Made by a program: the position numbers and the translations under genes | Shown here: in pieces, positions 54,505 through 64,000 of the stretch | Layout: every line of letters starts with the position of its first letter | How positions within the stretch are numbered: the first letter of the stretch is position 1 | DNA from: Labyrinthula sp. Ha | Taxonomy: Eukaryota; Sar; Bigyra; Labyrinthulida; Labyrinthulaceae | Length of the DNA: 64,000 bases | Reading direction: 5' to 3' | Assembly (NCBI GenBank): GCA_015227615.1 | Contig: JAALGZ010000042.1 | Coordinates: 186,001-250,000 of the forward strand | Notes under the pieces: model-generated | What the model was told of the DNA's origin: nothing | The model's input: only the letters and a program-made list of their open reading frames with translations | The model's database searches: none

Positions 54505-55623
54505 ATGATAAGACGTAGAAATAGACGCAGTGTATTATGGGGACAGCCACCAGTGCAGCAGTCGTCTGTTAGTCAGATTGAAGCAAAAGTAAACACTCTC
54601 ATACAGAGTGACTATAAGAGCCTGTACAAAACTTTACAAAATATATCTTGCAGTCACTCTAAAGAAGAGGATTTCATTTCAAGTCCGTTTGCTTTAAGCT
54701 GTGCATCAACAGGAAAGCAGCTGATCATAAACAAGTTTCATACAGTAGTTCCCAAATCTGTTCCTGAACGTGTCAAGAAAGCAATTAAAGAGAAAAGGAT
54801 CGATTCGATAACCTTCTCTAGATTCACCAGAAAACCTTTGGAAGAAGAATATATCTTTATCGCTCACATATTATCTCAACTTGATGTCAAACAAATATAT
54901 CTGCAAAAATCAGTTCTCCCGGAAGAACAATTTTATATTCTTTGCTTGATAATTTCAACCTTCTGTTCTGATTTAAAAACTTTTTGTTTCCTTGATTCCA
55001 AAAGAAGAGTTCAATTTGATAATTTATCCTGTTTTTTGAGTAAGTTCAAAGGGGTAGAGAATCTGGGTCTGGCCAGAGTTGATTCCCGTGTAAAGCAAAA
55101 AGAACTGTATCAATTTCTAAAGAGCAATGTCAAGGGTTTGAAAAGTTTTCAGATTGACTATTCTCCTCTAGTTGTTCCTGTAATAAAAGGAATTCAAGCG
55201 ATCCCTTGTTTGCAGCAGCTGAAATCCCTTCGTCTAGATCTGGAAAAAGAAAGCTACACGACTGTTACAAACTTCCTTTGTCATCTTAATGAGTCGCAAA
55301 TGATAGAAGATTTAAATATTCTAGAACTAGCTTTCCCTTCAAAGCGCCCATTGTCAAACTCTAGCGTGTGTTGTCTTATAAACACTTTAGATCAATTTCA
55401 CTCACAACTGTTTTTTGAGTCAACGCTGCAGCTTGACAATCCTGTGCACTTATCGCTGCTTTTTCAGTCTGTATATTCCAGGAAACCTAGCTCTAAGACA
55501 AACTATATTTTCAGAGTTCACGCAGGTAGAGATGATTTTGCAGTACGAAGAGGGTTGGTTAGTAAATACTTGCCTGAGCCTTTTGCGTTTCAAACTCTAG
55601 GTACACGAAGACGCCGAAGTTAG
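54505..55623 (+). CDS. Leucine-rich protein of unknown function, 372 aa
   Basis: Single exon, starting MIRRRNRRS and ending TRRRRS, so both termini are strongly basic. The centre has irregular leucine-rich segments (VENLGLARVDS, LQQLKSLRLDLEKES, DLNILELAFPS) spaced like degenerate leucine-rich repeats, with no clean consensus. No signal peptide or membrane segment. Such solenoids usually bind proteins; the partner is unknown. It lies beside calmodulin, transcribed convergently 284 bp away. Confidence 0.68.
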   Translation: MIRRRNRRSVLWGQPPVQQSSVSQIEAKVNTLIQSDYKSLYKTLQNISCSHSKEEDFISSPFALSCASTGKQLIINKFHTVVPKSVPERVKKAIKEKRIDSITFSRFTRKPLEEEYIFIAHILSQLDVKQIYLQKSVLPEEQFYILCLIISTFCSDLKTFCFLDSKRRVQFDNLSCFLSKFKGVENLGLARVDSRVKQKELYQFLKSNVKGLKSFQIDYSPLVVPVIKGIQAIPCLQQLKSLRLDLEKESYTTVTNFLCHLNESQMIEDLNILELAFPSKRPLSNSSVCCLINTLDQFHSQLFFESTLQLDNPVHLSLLFQSVYSRKPSSKTNYIFRVHAGRDDFAVRRGLVSKYLPEPFAFQTLGTRRRRS

Positions 55624-55906
55624 TTTCATATGCACATGAAATCTTTTCTATAACGATAAGCTTTAGTGAAATAAAGTAAAAGCTGTTGTACTTTTCTTTT
55701 TCGTACTTTTTCGTCGAGAGCAATATAACTGCCTTTAATTTTCTTTTATTAAATTTTTCAAAACTTTTTTCAACGGGTGCTAAGTTTCATCTTTATTTAT
55801 CCGTTTGGATGTCATGTGTGCTGTTAACGAACAAATTAAGGTGGTTCCAGTTCAGGTACAGAAATAACACTTATTGCAACTTACGTTTATAGTTAAACAC
55901 TTGAGA

Positions 55907-56407
<501 letters not shown>

Positions 56408-56645
56408 TCACTGAACACACTTCGACGAAACAATCCCTGTCATATCTCCTAATTAGTCGATGCATTTCGAGCGTCATTTTATTATTGAAAGTACCCTATA
56501 GGCACCTGCAGCTAGGGTGTAATTTGTAGCATCTATACACCTTTTTTGGTATATTTTGGGCAACTACGACTTGATATGTCTTATTAAGACACTGGCCATG
56601 TGGCCCTGAAATTGTTAGTGAAAGTATCAAACAGCGGACAATACA

Positions 56646-57449
56646 ATGCTGAAAGGAAGGACTGGAATAATAACGGGAGCTGCAGGAGGAATAGGAGCAG
56701 AATCAGCAAGAAAATTTGTTGCGAATGGAGCTAAATTGACCTTGATTGACCTTGATCTAGCATCTCTGCAAGAGTTAAAGAACGAGATTGACGAGGAGTA
56801 CCCAAACTTCGTTCAGATTATTAAAGCGGATATAGGCAGCGTCGAAGAAGTGAAAGGTTTTATACAAAATCATGTTAAAAAGTTTTCATCATTAGACTTT
56901 TATTTTTCTAATGCTGGAATATTGAACCCGCTTGTGGAGATTTGGGAGGAAAGTGAAGAAATGTTCTTGAAGACTTTGAAAGTAAATACCTTTGGTAATT
57001 TTCTAGCCATCAAGTATGCTTCTGAGCAAATGCTAAACCAAACTAATGAATGTTCAATACTCTGCACCGGTAGTATAGCAGCATTAAGCAGTGATCTAAC
57101 ACCCTTGCAATATGCAGCCTCCAAAGGAGGTGTTCTTTCCATGATGCGAACCGCCAATGATCGATTACTAGGAACAAATGTTCGAGTAAATGGTATTGCA
57201 CCTGGTGGTGTCATGACTGAGATGTACATGAAAATGGCTCAAGATTTAGTTAGTAGGGGATATGAAATGAAACACTTTGATCTTACTAGGTTCCCACCTA
57301 TAGAACCTGCTGCTATTGCTGATGTGGCATGTTTCTTAGCTAGTGATATGTCAAGAGCTGTTAAAGGACATATGTTAGTTGCAGATGGAGGGATGAGTGC
57401 GTGTATGACATCTCAAGTATACCCAAAGAAGAAAAAAAGTAAATTATAA
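56646..57449 (+). CDS. Short-chain dehydrogenase/reductase (SDR)
   Basis: NAD(P)-dependent oxidoreductase, 267 residues, the classical SDR length. The Rossmann glycine motif is TGAAGGIG (residues 11-18), an acidic residue after strand 2 (LIDLD) favours NAD over NADP, the NAG motif is in FYFSNAGIL, and the catalytic Ser and YxxxK are in CTGSIAALSSDL and YAASKG. The end LVADGGMSA is typical, followed by a Lys-rich tail (KKKKSKL). The substrate cannot be inferred. Convergent with the medium-chain reductase gene. Confidence 0.92.
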   Translation: MLKGRTGIITGAAGGIGAESARKFVANGAKLTLIDLDLASLQELKNEIDEEYPNFVQIIKADIGSVEEVKGFIQNHVKKFSSLDFYFSNAGILNPLVEIWEESEEMFLKTLKVNTFGNFLAIKYASEQMLNQTNECSILCTGSIAALSSDLTPLQYAASKGGVLSMMRTANDRLLGTNVRVNGIAPGGVMTEMYMKMAQDLVSRGYEMKHFDLTRFPPIEPAAIADVACFLASDMSRAVKGHMLVADGGMSACMTSQVYPKKKKSKL

Positions 57450-57649
57450 CTTGCCGGCAAAACTTATCCAGTTGTGGATATAAGGCATTTTTTTTGTTGG
57501 TGAAAAGCTTATGCATTTTGCAGCTAAATGACGGTGACTTAAATTTTGTATATGGAGAAACTGCCTTGTGGTTTGAACATTGAATAAATGAATAAACATA
57601 CCTAAAGCCCCTGACAGAAATATATTTACATTTTACAGCCATCAATAGC

Positions 57650-58750
57650 TTACTTCTTACTTAAATCGCAAACGACTCTGCCTGATATTTTGTGTCCCAC
57701 CAGTTTTTCAAATGTAGGGTTCAGCTCTTCTTGGTTAAATCCTACAACTTCTTCAATAGTTGCTCTAATACCTAGCTCACTGACTTCCTTAAACGCCTGC
57801 TTAATAACCATTTCAGACTTGGTTCCTGCAAAAGCAAATTTCATTTTATTCCAGGGAATTAAGTTCATCGCAAACTTCCAGCCCACATATCCAAAAAATT
57901 TAGTTAACTCAAATGTAGATAAGATCCTCTCTCCAAGCCAACGCACAGGGCCCGTCGTAGTAACAAACACGGAGCCCTTAGCTGCCATCTTATACGCTTC
58001 TTGATAGTATTCATCACCACCTACACAATCAAGAATCACATCATACTTTTCATCTGTCTGCTTTGAAATCTCACCCTTTGTATAATCAAGAACAGAAGCT
58101 ACTCCAAGACTTTTTACAAAATCCAAGTTACGTGAGCTACAAACACCCGTGACTTCTATATCTGCATCGATTGCCTTCAGTCTTTTCAGGCATAAACTTC
58201 CAATTCCCCCACTTGCTCCAATAACCAAAACTTTCAAATTATTCTTCGTTTCACTTCGTTTTCGTATGTTCCCTTCCTCTAGAAGTGATGAGGAGACAAA
58301 AAGTGGCATCACAAGAGCAGAAGCTTCAACAAAACTTATATTGTCGGGTATTACAGTGAGCTTTTCTACCTTGGCAGCTGTATACTCCGCCCAAGTTCCT
58401 GGTTGTCCCCTGAAGATGGTGCTGATCCCACAAACTCTGGTTCCAACTTTGATGCCGTATTTCTCAAGACTTTCAAAAGAGGCATTAGATACATCTTCAA
58501 CTACCCCTGCGTAATCTACGCCGATAACAAGTGGTTTTTCTTCCGTGGGTGATCTTGATTGAAGCTTAGAGATCCCACCAATGAAGCTTCCCATGGATAA
58601 GTGAACGTCATCTATGCTTATACTAAAAGACTCTACTTTCACAAGTACAGAGCCCTCTGGAACATCAGGTTTTGGTTGCTGGCCAAAGTGGATAGTAGAA
58701 GTGAAATCTTTGTAAGAGGATGGTCGTTTTGTTAGATATATAGATTGCAT
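57650..58750 (-). CDS. Medium-chain (quinone oxidoreductase/enoyl reductase-like) reductase
   Basis: Member of the MDR superfamily without a structural zinc loop, 366 residues. The N-terminal GroES-like domain has VLVKVESFSISIDD and VIGVDYAGVVEDV; the Rossmann domain has VLVIGASGGIGSLCLKRLKA (GxGGxG) and SLGVASVLDYTKG; ILDCVGGDEYY is the usual DxxGG segment. It resembles the zeta-crystallin / RTN4IP1 group, which use NADPH to reduce quinones or enoyl compounds. No organelle signal is obvious. The substrate is unknown. Confidence 0.88.
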   Translation of the reverse strand: MQSIYLTKRPSSYKDFTSTIHFGQQPKPDVPEGSVLVKVESFSISIDDVHLSMGSFIGGISKLQSRSPTEEKPLVIGVDYAGVVEDVSNASFESLEKYGIKVGTRVCGISTIFRGQPGTWAEYTAAKVEKLTVIPDNISFVEASALVMPLFVSSSLLEEGNIRKRSETKNNLKVLVIGASGGIGSLCLKRLKAIDADIEVTGVCSSRNLDFVKSLGVASVLDYTKGEISKQTDEKYDVILDCVGGDEYYQEAYKMAAKGSVFVTTTGPVRWLGERILSTFELTKFFGYVGWKFAMNLIPWNKMKFAFAGTKSEMVIKQAFKEVSELGIRATIEEVVGFNQEELNPTFEKLVGHKISGRVVCDLSKK

Positions 58751-59506
58751 AGTTTTTTCTTTTGATGGATATTTTTGTCACTAAATGATTGGATAGAATA
58801 AAGAGTTCGTGTATTTGATTGGATAAATTCTGGGTAGGAGAGAAATTAGGAATGCAGTTGCAAAAGCGAAATCTTAGTGTTTTATTTCTGAACACGTGAA
58901 TTCAACCAATGAAAATGATTAAGAAGTTATTTAGCATATTTAGCCGTTTGTTATATTAGTATTAGTATTAAGATAAAACCAGGGTTCTCTTAAGAGTACA
59001 GCTTTTTAAGGGGAAACCATGTTTTGTTTATCCTGAAAGATTGTACAGTCCTTGCCCAACTTTGGTCAGATCTAGTTTATATGGTGGGAGAGTGCGCTCG
59101 CATATCCATGTTCTACATGCTACTGCTGGAAGCAGATGCTCTTGTCATATATATAGTTTCTTTTGTTTTGTACATTGCGGAAATAATTTGTATGGAGTCA
59201 AAAATTAGTATGAGGCTTCTGTGGTAGCACTTCATGGTTGTTTCAAGTATAGATGTACTAAGTAGTTCCATATATTAATGGGGAAAAGGTTCATTGACTA
59301 ACTGCAGGGAAGAATTATAGTTGAGAATTAATGTTCCAATTTTCTTTCCGCTTTGGTCGTTAATTCATTCTTGTATGGTTTACTGGGAAAATGAGCAAAT
59401 AACAACAAACATTAAATTTTGTTCTAGCTCCTTCCGGAATTTAAATTAAATATGACAAGTAAAAAAAATAAGTGCTTAATATTAAAAAACAATTCTAAGA
59501 AAACTA
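58751..59506. other. Intergenic region upstream of the reductase
   Basis: No gene seen. TTTAGCCGTTT at 58939-58949, 190 bp upstream of the reductase start, matches the arm of the inverted repeat at 19433-19483. A 67-codon frame at 59024 has no support. Confidence 0.45.
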
Positions 59507-61689
59507 CCTACCTCCAGTGATGCTCAAATCCGGCCGGCCACTAATATCCGATATCCTCAGTCCGACCACCATACGTCCCCACACGAAACTGTTAGGGGCC
59601 GGATGCGTGGAGAAATTGCTCCCACGAGTCCCACAAATTTCTAAAAAAATTTGCTTGATGTCCAATCCGGTCATAGTGAAACCGTTAAAATAACAGTTAA
59701 AAACCACAACTTCGGAAGAAAATGAGTATTGATTTGACAAAGTCTGTCACAGAAATGATCCATGAGGCCGCTTCGGGACGAGATCCAGTCCTTTTTGCAG
59801 TTATTAAACAGAATTTTGACGTTGAAAAAGCCGAAGTTACAAAGAGAGAGTACGTATTTAGGCTTCCTTGCAAACATTGCCCAAGAAAGATGACTTGGTG
59901 GCGTAAAAAAGGTTATACTGGTCTCATGGAACACCTGAAAACTCACGTAGACGAAGAAACTATCCAAAAACTAAAAGAAGAACATGCAAGAAAGCGCAGA
60001 AGAAAAAGCAAAGACATTCTGGAGTTTATGAACATTGAAAAAACTGATGCTTTCAAGAAATCTATCGCTAACTTTTTGCTAACGAAGAATATGCCCTTGA
60101 GCTTGTTGAGATCCGAAGAGTTTAAGAATATAAAGAATGCGGATGACCTCGTTAGTGAGAACACGATGAGAATTTATTTGAAGCGCATGGAACACCTTTT
60201 TATAGAAAAGATCAAACAAGAAGTGGAATTAGAACTATTTTGCTTAGTCATCGATGGTTGGGCTCACCAAGGCTACAGTTTTAATGGTGTTTATTTATGT
60301 TTCGACAAGATGAAGAAGATGACGTTTCGCCTTCTTGGAGTGCTTCCTTTAGAAAAAGAAACCCAGAGAGCTAGTGACATTGTTCCTTTCCTGAAGAATT
60401 TGATGATTAAGTTTGGTCTTGATGAGTCATTGCTGGTTGCAATTGTTGCTGATAATACAAACACGAACAAAAAAGTTTGCAGAGATCTTGAAACGCAGTT
60501 TGTGTGTTGTCTTAACCATCGCTTGGCTCTAGGTGTTATAGCATTTATCAATTCAGAAACACCGTTATCCGAAGCTTTAGACAAAGTGCAGTTGCTTTTT
60601 CGTAAGATCAAGAAGTCAAAGAAATTAACAGCAGCTCTTAGAACATATACGGATAAAGTTGTTATTCTTCCGAATGTGACACGTTGGAGTGGAAAATTTC
60701 TCATGATGCAAAGGTACCTTGACATTTGGATGTTCATTGCGCAGATTAAAGACGATGAAGTTAAAGATCTTATTCTGGGACAGCGTGATACAAGAATTCT
60801 GGAAAAACATCTCGACTTTCTTGCTACCTGCGACCGCTACACAGTTGCTCTTCAAACTTCAAAGTTTAACCTTGCAGATGGGAAGAAAGTTGTTGCAAAT
60901 CTCTTAAGAGATGTCAATAATAATGATTGTTTGTTGAAGTATTTAGAAGATGATGCAGATATTTTGGCTGAGTTTGGTGCTTTTGAAACTGGAGTGTTTA
61001 AAGTTTATTGGGAGGAAGAAGATAAGCTTGATGCAGGAGAAACAACAGCTTTGACCAGATTAGTAAAATATCCTTCTGAAGGAGAAGCGAAGACTCCACC
61101 TGGTGATTCTGTGCTTGCAGAGATTGCTTCTCAAAGAAGAAAAAGCAAAAAAGAAGAGTCCATTCGCAGATGTGAGGTTCATTCCGGCGACTTCGTGCAG
61201 TGTAGAAAGATTGTTTAGCCAATGCAAGCTAATTTTTAGTGACAGGAGAAATAGGATGATGCCTGTAACTTTAAACAGGCTAGCGTTTCTGAAGATGAAT
61301 AAAGATGAGTTGATGGATCCCGAGATTTATGTTAAAATGAAAAAGAGAATTCCAGGTTTCAATCATAAGGAAGAAGACGAAGAGATGGAGGAACAGATGA
61401 AAGAAGAGAATGAAGAAGAAGAAAGAGAAGAATTGACACTTGAGGAAATTCGTTTCTGTGATAAGGAGGTGCATAGCGATGACGAAGTATAAGCTTTAAG
61501 GGTTATGAATAAGTTTTATCTTTTCTTCATATAAATATATATAAAAGCAACGATATTGTGGAAAATTATGCTTGCGAGCGGTCGCGGGGACGCCGCAAAT
61601 TTCCACCCCCCCTCGCGTCCCCACAGATTTCCACGAAAATAGTGGGCCCGTAAAAATCCAAAAAAAAATTGAGCATCACTGCCTACCTC
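59507..61689 (+). mobile_element. hAT-family DNA transposon with perfect TIRs and 8-bp target duplication
   Basis: The element spans 59515-61681 (2167 bp). Terminal inverted repeats CAGTGATGCTCAA / TTGAGCATCACTG (13 bp) are perfect. It is flanked by the direct repeat CCTACCTC at 59507-59514 and 61682-61689, the 8-bp duplication expected for hAT. Both subterminal zones are GC-rich with repeated CCCAC/CCCCAC words, unlike the AT-rich host DNA. The transposase gene inside is complete except for one apparent frame change in an A6 run. Perfect ends and duplication imply a recent insertion. Confidence 0.95.
59722..61492 (+). CDS. hAT transposase (one frame change near the C-terminus)
   Basis: Cut-and-paste transposase. 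Order of parts: an N-terminal BED-type zinc finger (LPCKHCPRKMTWW ... HLKTH); RNase-H-like core with the first Asp in FCLVIDGWAHQG, second Asp in VAIVADNTNTN and the CxxH motif in CCLNHRLALG; NVTRWSGKFLMMQR; and the dimerisation/catalytic-Glu end PATSCSVERLFSQ with RNRMMPVTLNRLAFLKMN. The first frame runs to 61218. The conserved end is read in the next frame and stops at 61492 after an acidic tail. The switch must lie close to the A6 run at 61147-61152, since KSKKE in frame one continues as SPFADVRF in frame two. All catalytic motifs remain, so the enzyme may be active if the frame break is a sequencing error. Confidence 0.88.
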
Positions 61690-64000
61690 TAACACTTGGA
61701 GCACCAATAAAATAGTTATATTCCTGTTTTTCTAAGGAGCTATTCTCTGCAACATAGATGGCAGTGATTTGTGCCATAATTGCCGCCATTCTATTGGCTC
61801 AACTGCAGTCTATCCAAAACTTTAACCAGGTGGGGTTCCTAATATGTATGCAACATTTGAGCATAATGACAAGGGGTTTCATTTGATTTATTGATAATTT
61901 ATCAACGTATTTTTTTGCCAATTTTTTTTCATAATCATTAATATTTTCATACTTATTTTTATTAATTATTAAAATAAAATCAGTATCATTCGATGAGAAT
62001 CCAAATTAAAAACTTTTATTACTAGTCAGATCCTAACAACTATCAAATAATAATTGAAAAAAGTTATCAAGCCCAATACCTAATTTGATTCCTAGTGGAC
62101 ATTGTTTTAAAGCATTGAATTACTCGTGTTGTTCTATAGCATGGTTATTTTACTAGGAACCTGATATGAACTGAACGAATGATTGCCAAATATCCTTGCA
62201 ATCATTTACAGCCAAAGCAAAAATGCATTTGGCAAGGAAAGCGACTATTTAACATCATTCGTGACAAATATTTTCTTGTCGAAAGATCTAGGTTACGCAT
62301 TGAATTAAAATATTTTCGGTACTTAGAAGAAACAGCCTCAAAGATGATAAACTTTATTTTTTGAGAGAGTCCATGCTCACTGTTACTATAGTATGTATGC
62401 ATTTCTATATGAGTTGGTACAAAAGGGGAAAGCTTACCTTAGACAAATTTTCAAGGACACAGTATGCAAGCATTTGCCCAAGATTAGTGTCCCAGACTAA
62501 ATTTATCCGGAAGCAACTAATACTTGTTGGAGCTATATACAAGTCACATCCAAGAAATTTTCCTACCATCTATAATATTTCAGTTATATCTTCATTGTTT
62601 ATAGTATACCCAAATTGCCTTAACGGTGGAATGCAGTAATGTAAAAAGTTTTAAATGCAGATCCTTTTTCTTAAACTTTTTTGTCATAACTATGGTCTAT
62701 TAAAAAAATTCCTTCCAAGATCGAAATAAGGTCTTCGGTGGTTTCTCTTAGAACAAGAACCTGTTATTCACACTTAACATTTCTAGAATATATATTTAAA
62801 TAATTAATATCTCATGAACTAAAACAATTAAAAACCATAACATATGCGGGCTATCAACAGATTAATCATTCGTTTTCTTAAGCCAGATAATTTCTAGGGG
62901 CTACACACTTTGAACAAATTAGCACATATTTATCCATAACAAACAAGGCAAAGTCGAGGTTTTTTACTTACTGCATTGGGGATTGTGTTCAAAATATATA
63001 AATTTGTGAATTGGTTAACGACCTTGTATGCGTTCTTTTCTGGCTCTTCGCTTCTGGGTCCTAAGCAATATCAGAAGTATATATATGAAGTTTTTTTCGT
63101 TGAGAATAAATCCCCCAGGAAAGCCAATTGACCATGTATTTAGAAGTTTATTATTCGAGAATTAACTGCAAAAGTGCAATAATAATATAGCTTATAACCA
63201 AGAGTCCCAGTCCTAAATTTTAAAGTGGAAACAGCGTAATAGACAGATATAACTTAATTCAAGAAGAAAGTATTATGCGAAAATGCATCATTATCGTTGA
63301 GAGCACTGATAAGACTCAATTAGTATATTAACATTCTTTAAGGCCTATTTCAGAGGTAAAATCGCAACTATAATGAACTTAAGTGTAACAAAATTATAAA
63401 ATCCAAATTCGAAGGTCATCTTAAAACTTACTATAACATGCGGTTATTTTTCTTACAATGATAAAATAGCTGCTATCAAACCGCGAAGTGTGCATAAAAT
63501 CACCTGAAAATCCTATTAGTTAGCCAATGTCACTTCAACGTACTTGATGCTCTCGGCTTCAAATAATCATCACCATAAAATGTTGAAATATAGCTTATGA
63601 GAATATGGTTGATGAGCTTTATGCTCAAATTATGGAAACATTGTGATCGGTAGAGAATTCCTATAGATTGAAAAATACCCAATATATTATTGGGTGAGCC
63701 TACATCAAGCCATGAATTTCATTATTTTAGGAAAATAGCTAATATAGCGTTTTTTTTAGGTCTTTAGGACCTATATCTAATACTTTATTGGTATAGTATG
63801 ATCACCAAAGGCTTGAATTTTTCTATCCGGGGACTTTAACGGTAAGACTGTTCAATAAATTGAGAATGAAAACAAGTAACCACAAATGATGTAGCAGAGC
63901 CTCAGTCTATAAGAACTTGTTTATGGATATGAGCTTACAGGTATATGAAGACATATACATGAGATAACCAGCAACTGTGACTACCAAACAGTGCCCAGAG
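61690..64000. other. Terminal 2.3-kb region without a supported gene
   Basis: AT-rich. Short frames such as 62361-62639 (+, 92 codons) have no recognisable domain. No repeat structure or RNA gene was seen. Confidence 0.4.

Noticed and set aside
57690-58514. Plus-strand frames opposite the reductase
   Set aside because: Antisense shadows without recognisable domains.
59504-59740. Minus-strand frames across the left hAT end
   Set aside because: They lie in the GC-rich terminal region of the transposon, where stop codons are rare by composition.

Overview
The window is nuclear DNA of a unicellular, AT-rich eukaryote that I cannot place in a lineage. Several proteins are typically eukaryotic: calmodulin, WDR74/Nsa1, G-protein alpha subunits, an MT-A70 methyltransferase and a mitochondrial-type ABC half transporter. 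The introns are tiny, about 27-38 nt with GT...(C)TAAT/C...TTTAG ends. Five introns (one ABC, four LNR) restore unbroken, family-consistent reading frames. Genes use the standard code. No prokaryotic operon, tRNA or rRNA gene was seen.

Layout, 1-10 kb: an EGF-like seven-pass membrane protein (-), then a divergent multi-exon G-alpha gene (+), a PA-domain protein (+) and a second EGF-like seven-pass protein (-). The G-alpha lacks the catalytic Arg and Gln positions. 10-18 kb: mostly empty DNA plus one non-LTR retrotransposon (endonuclease + reverse transcriptase) with a 30-bp-period tract in its probable 5' region. It is flanked by a perfect 20-bp inverted repeat and followed by a short telomere-like tract. 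18-23 kb: a compact cluster of WDR74/Nsa1, an unrecognised basic protein and an ABC half transporter; the last two overlap tail-to-tail on the shared TTAA. 23-28.5 kb holds no gene I can support. 28.5-35.3 kb: pantothenate synthetase head-to-head with an unknown gene, a low-confidence multi-exon locus, an unknown 363-residue protein and an MT-A70 methyltransferase.

38-47 kb: two tandem secreted proteins built of seven Lin-12/Notch repeats (LNR). Their third exons are almost identical while the first two have diverged. A decayed multi-exon gene lies between them, and a broken second G-alpha-like gene follows. 47-50 kb: a small acidic protein with a UBM-like motif, convergent with a papain-family protease. 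50-54.5 kb is empty. 54.5-59 kb: a leucine-rich unknown protein, calmodulin divergent from a short-chain dehydrogenase, and a medium-chain reductase. 59.5-61.7 kb: a nearly intact hAT transposon with perfect 13-bp terminal repeats and a perfect 8-bp target duplication. The last 2.3 kb is empty.

Functional links that can be inferred: two seven-pass proteins and two G-alpha-like genes point to an expanded, unusual G-protein signalling repertoire. Shared promoter words (TGCCACGTCA and AACGGCTAAA) occur before several genes. Tightly packed gene islands alternate with multi-kilobase empty stretches. No retrovirus-like or capsid-bearing element was recognised.
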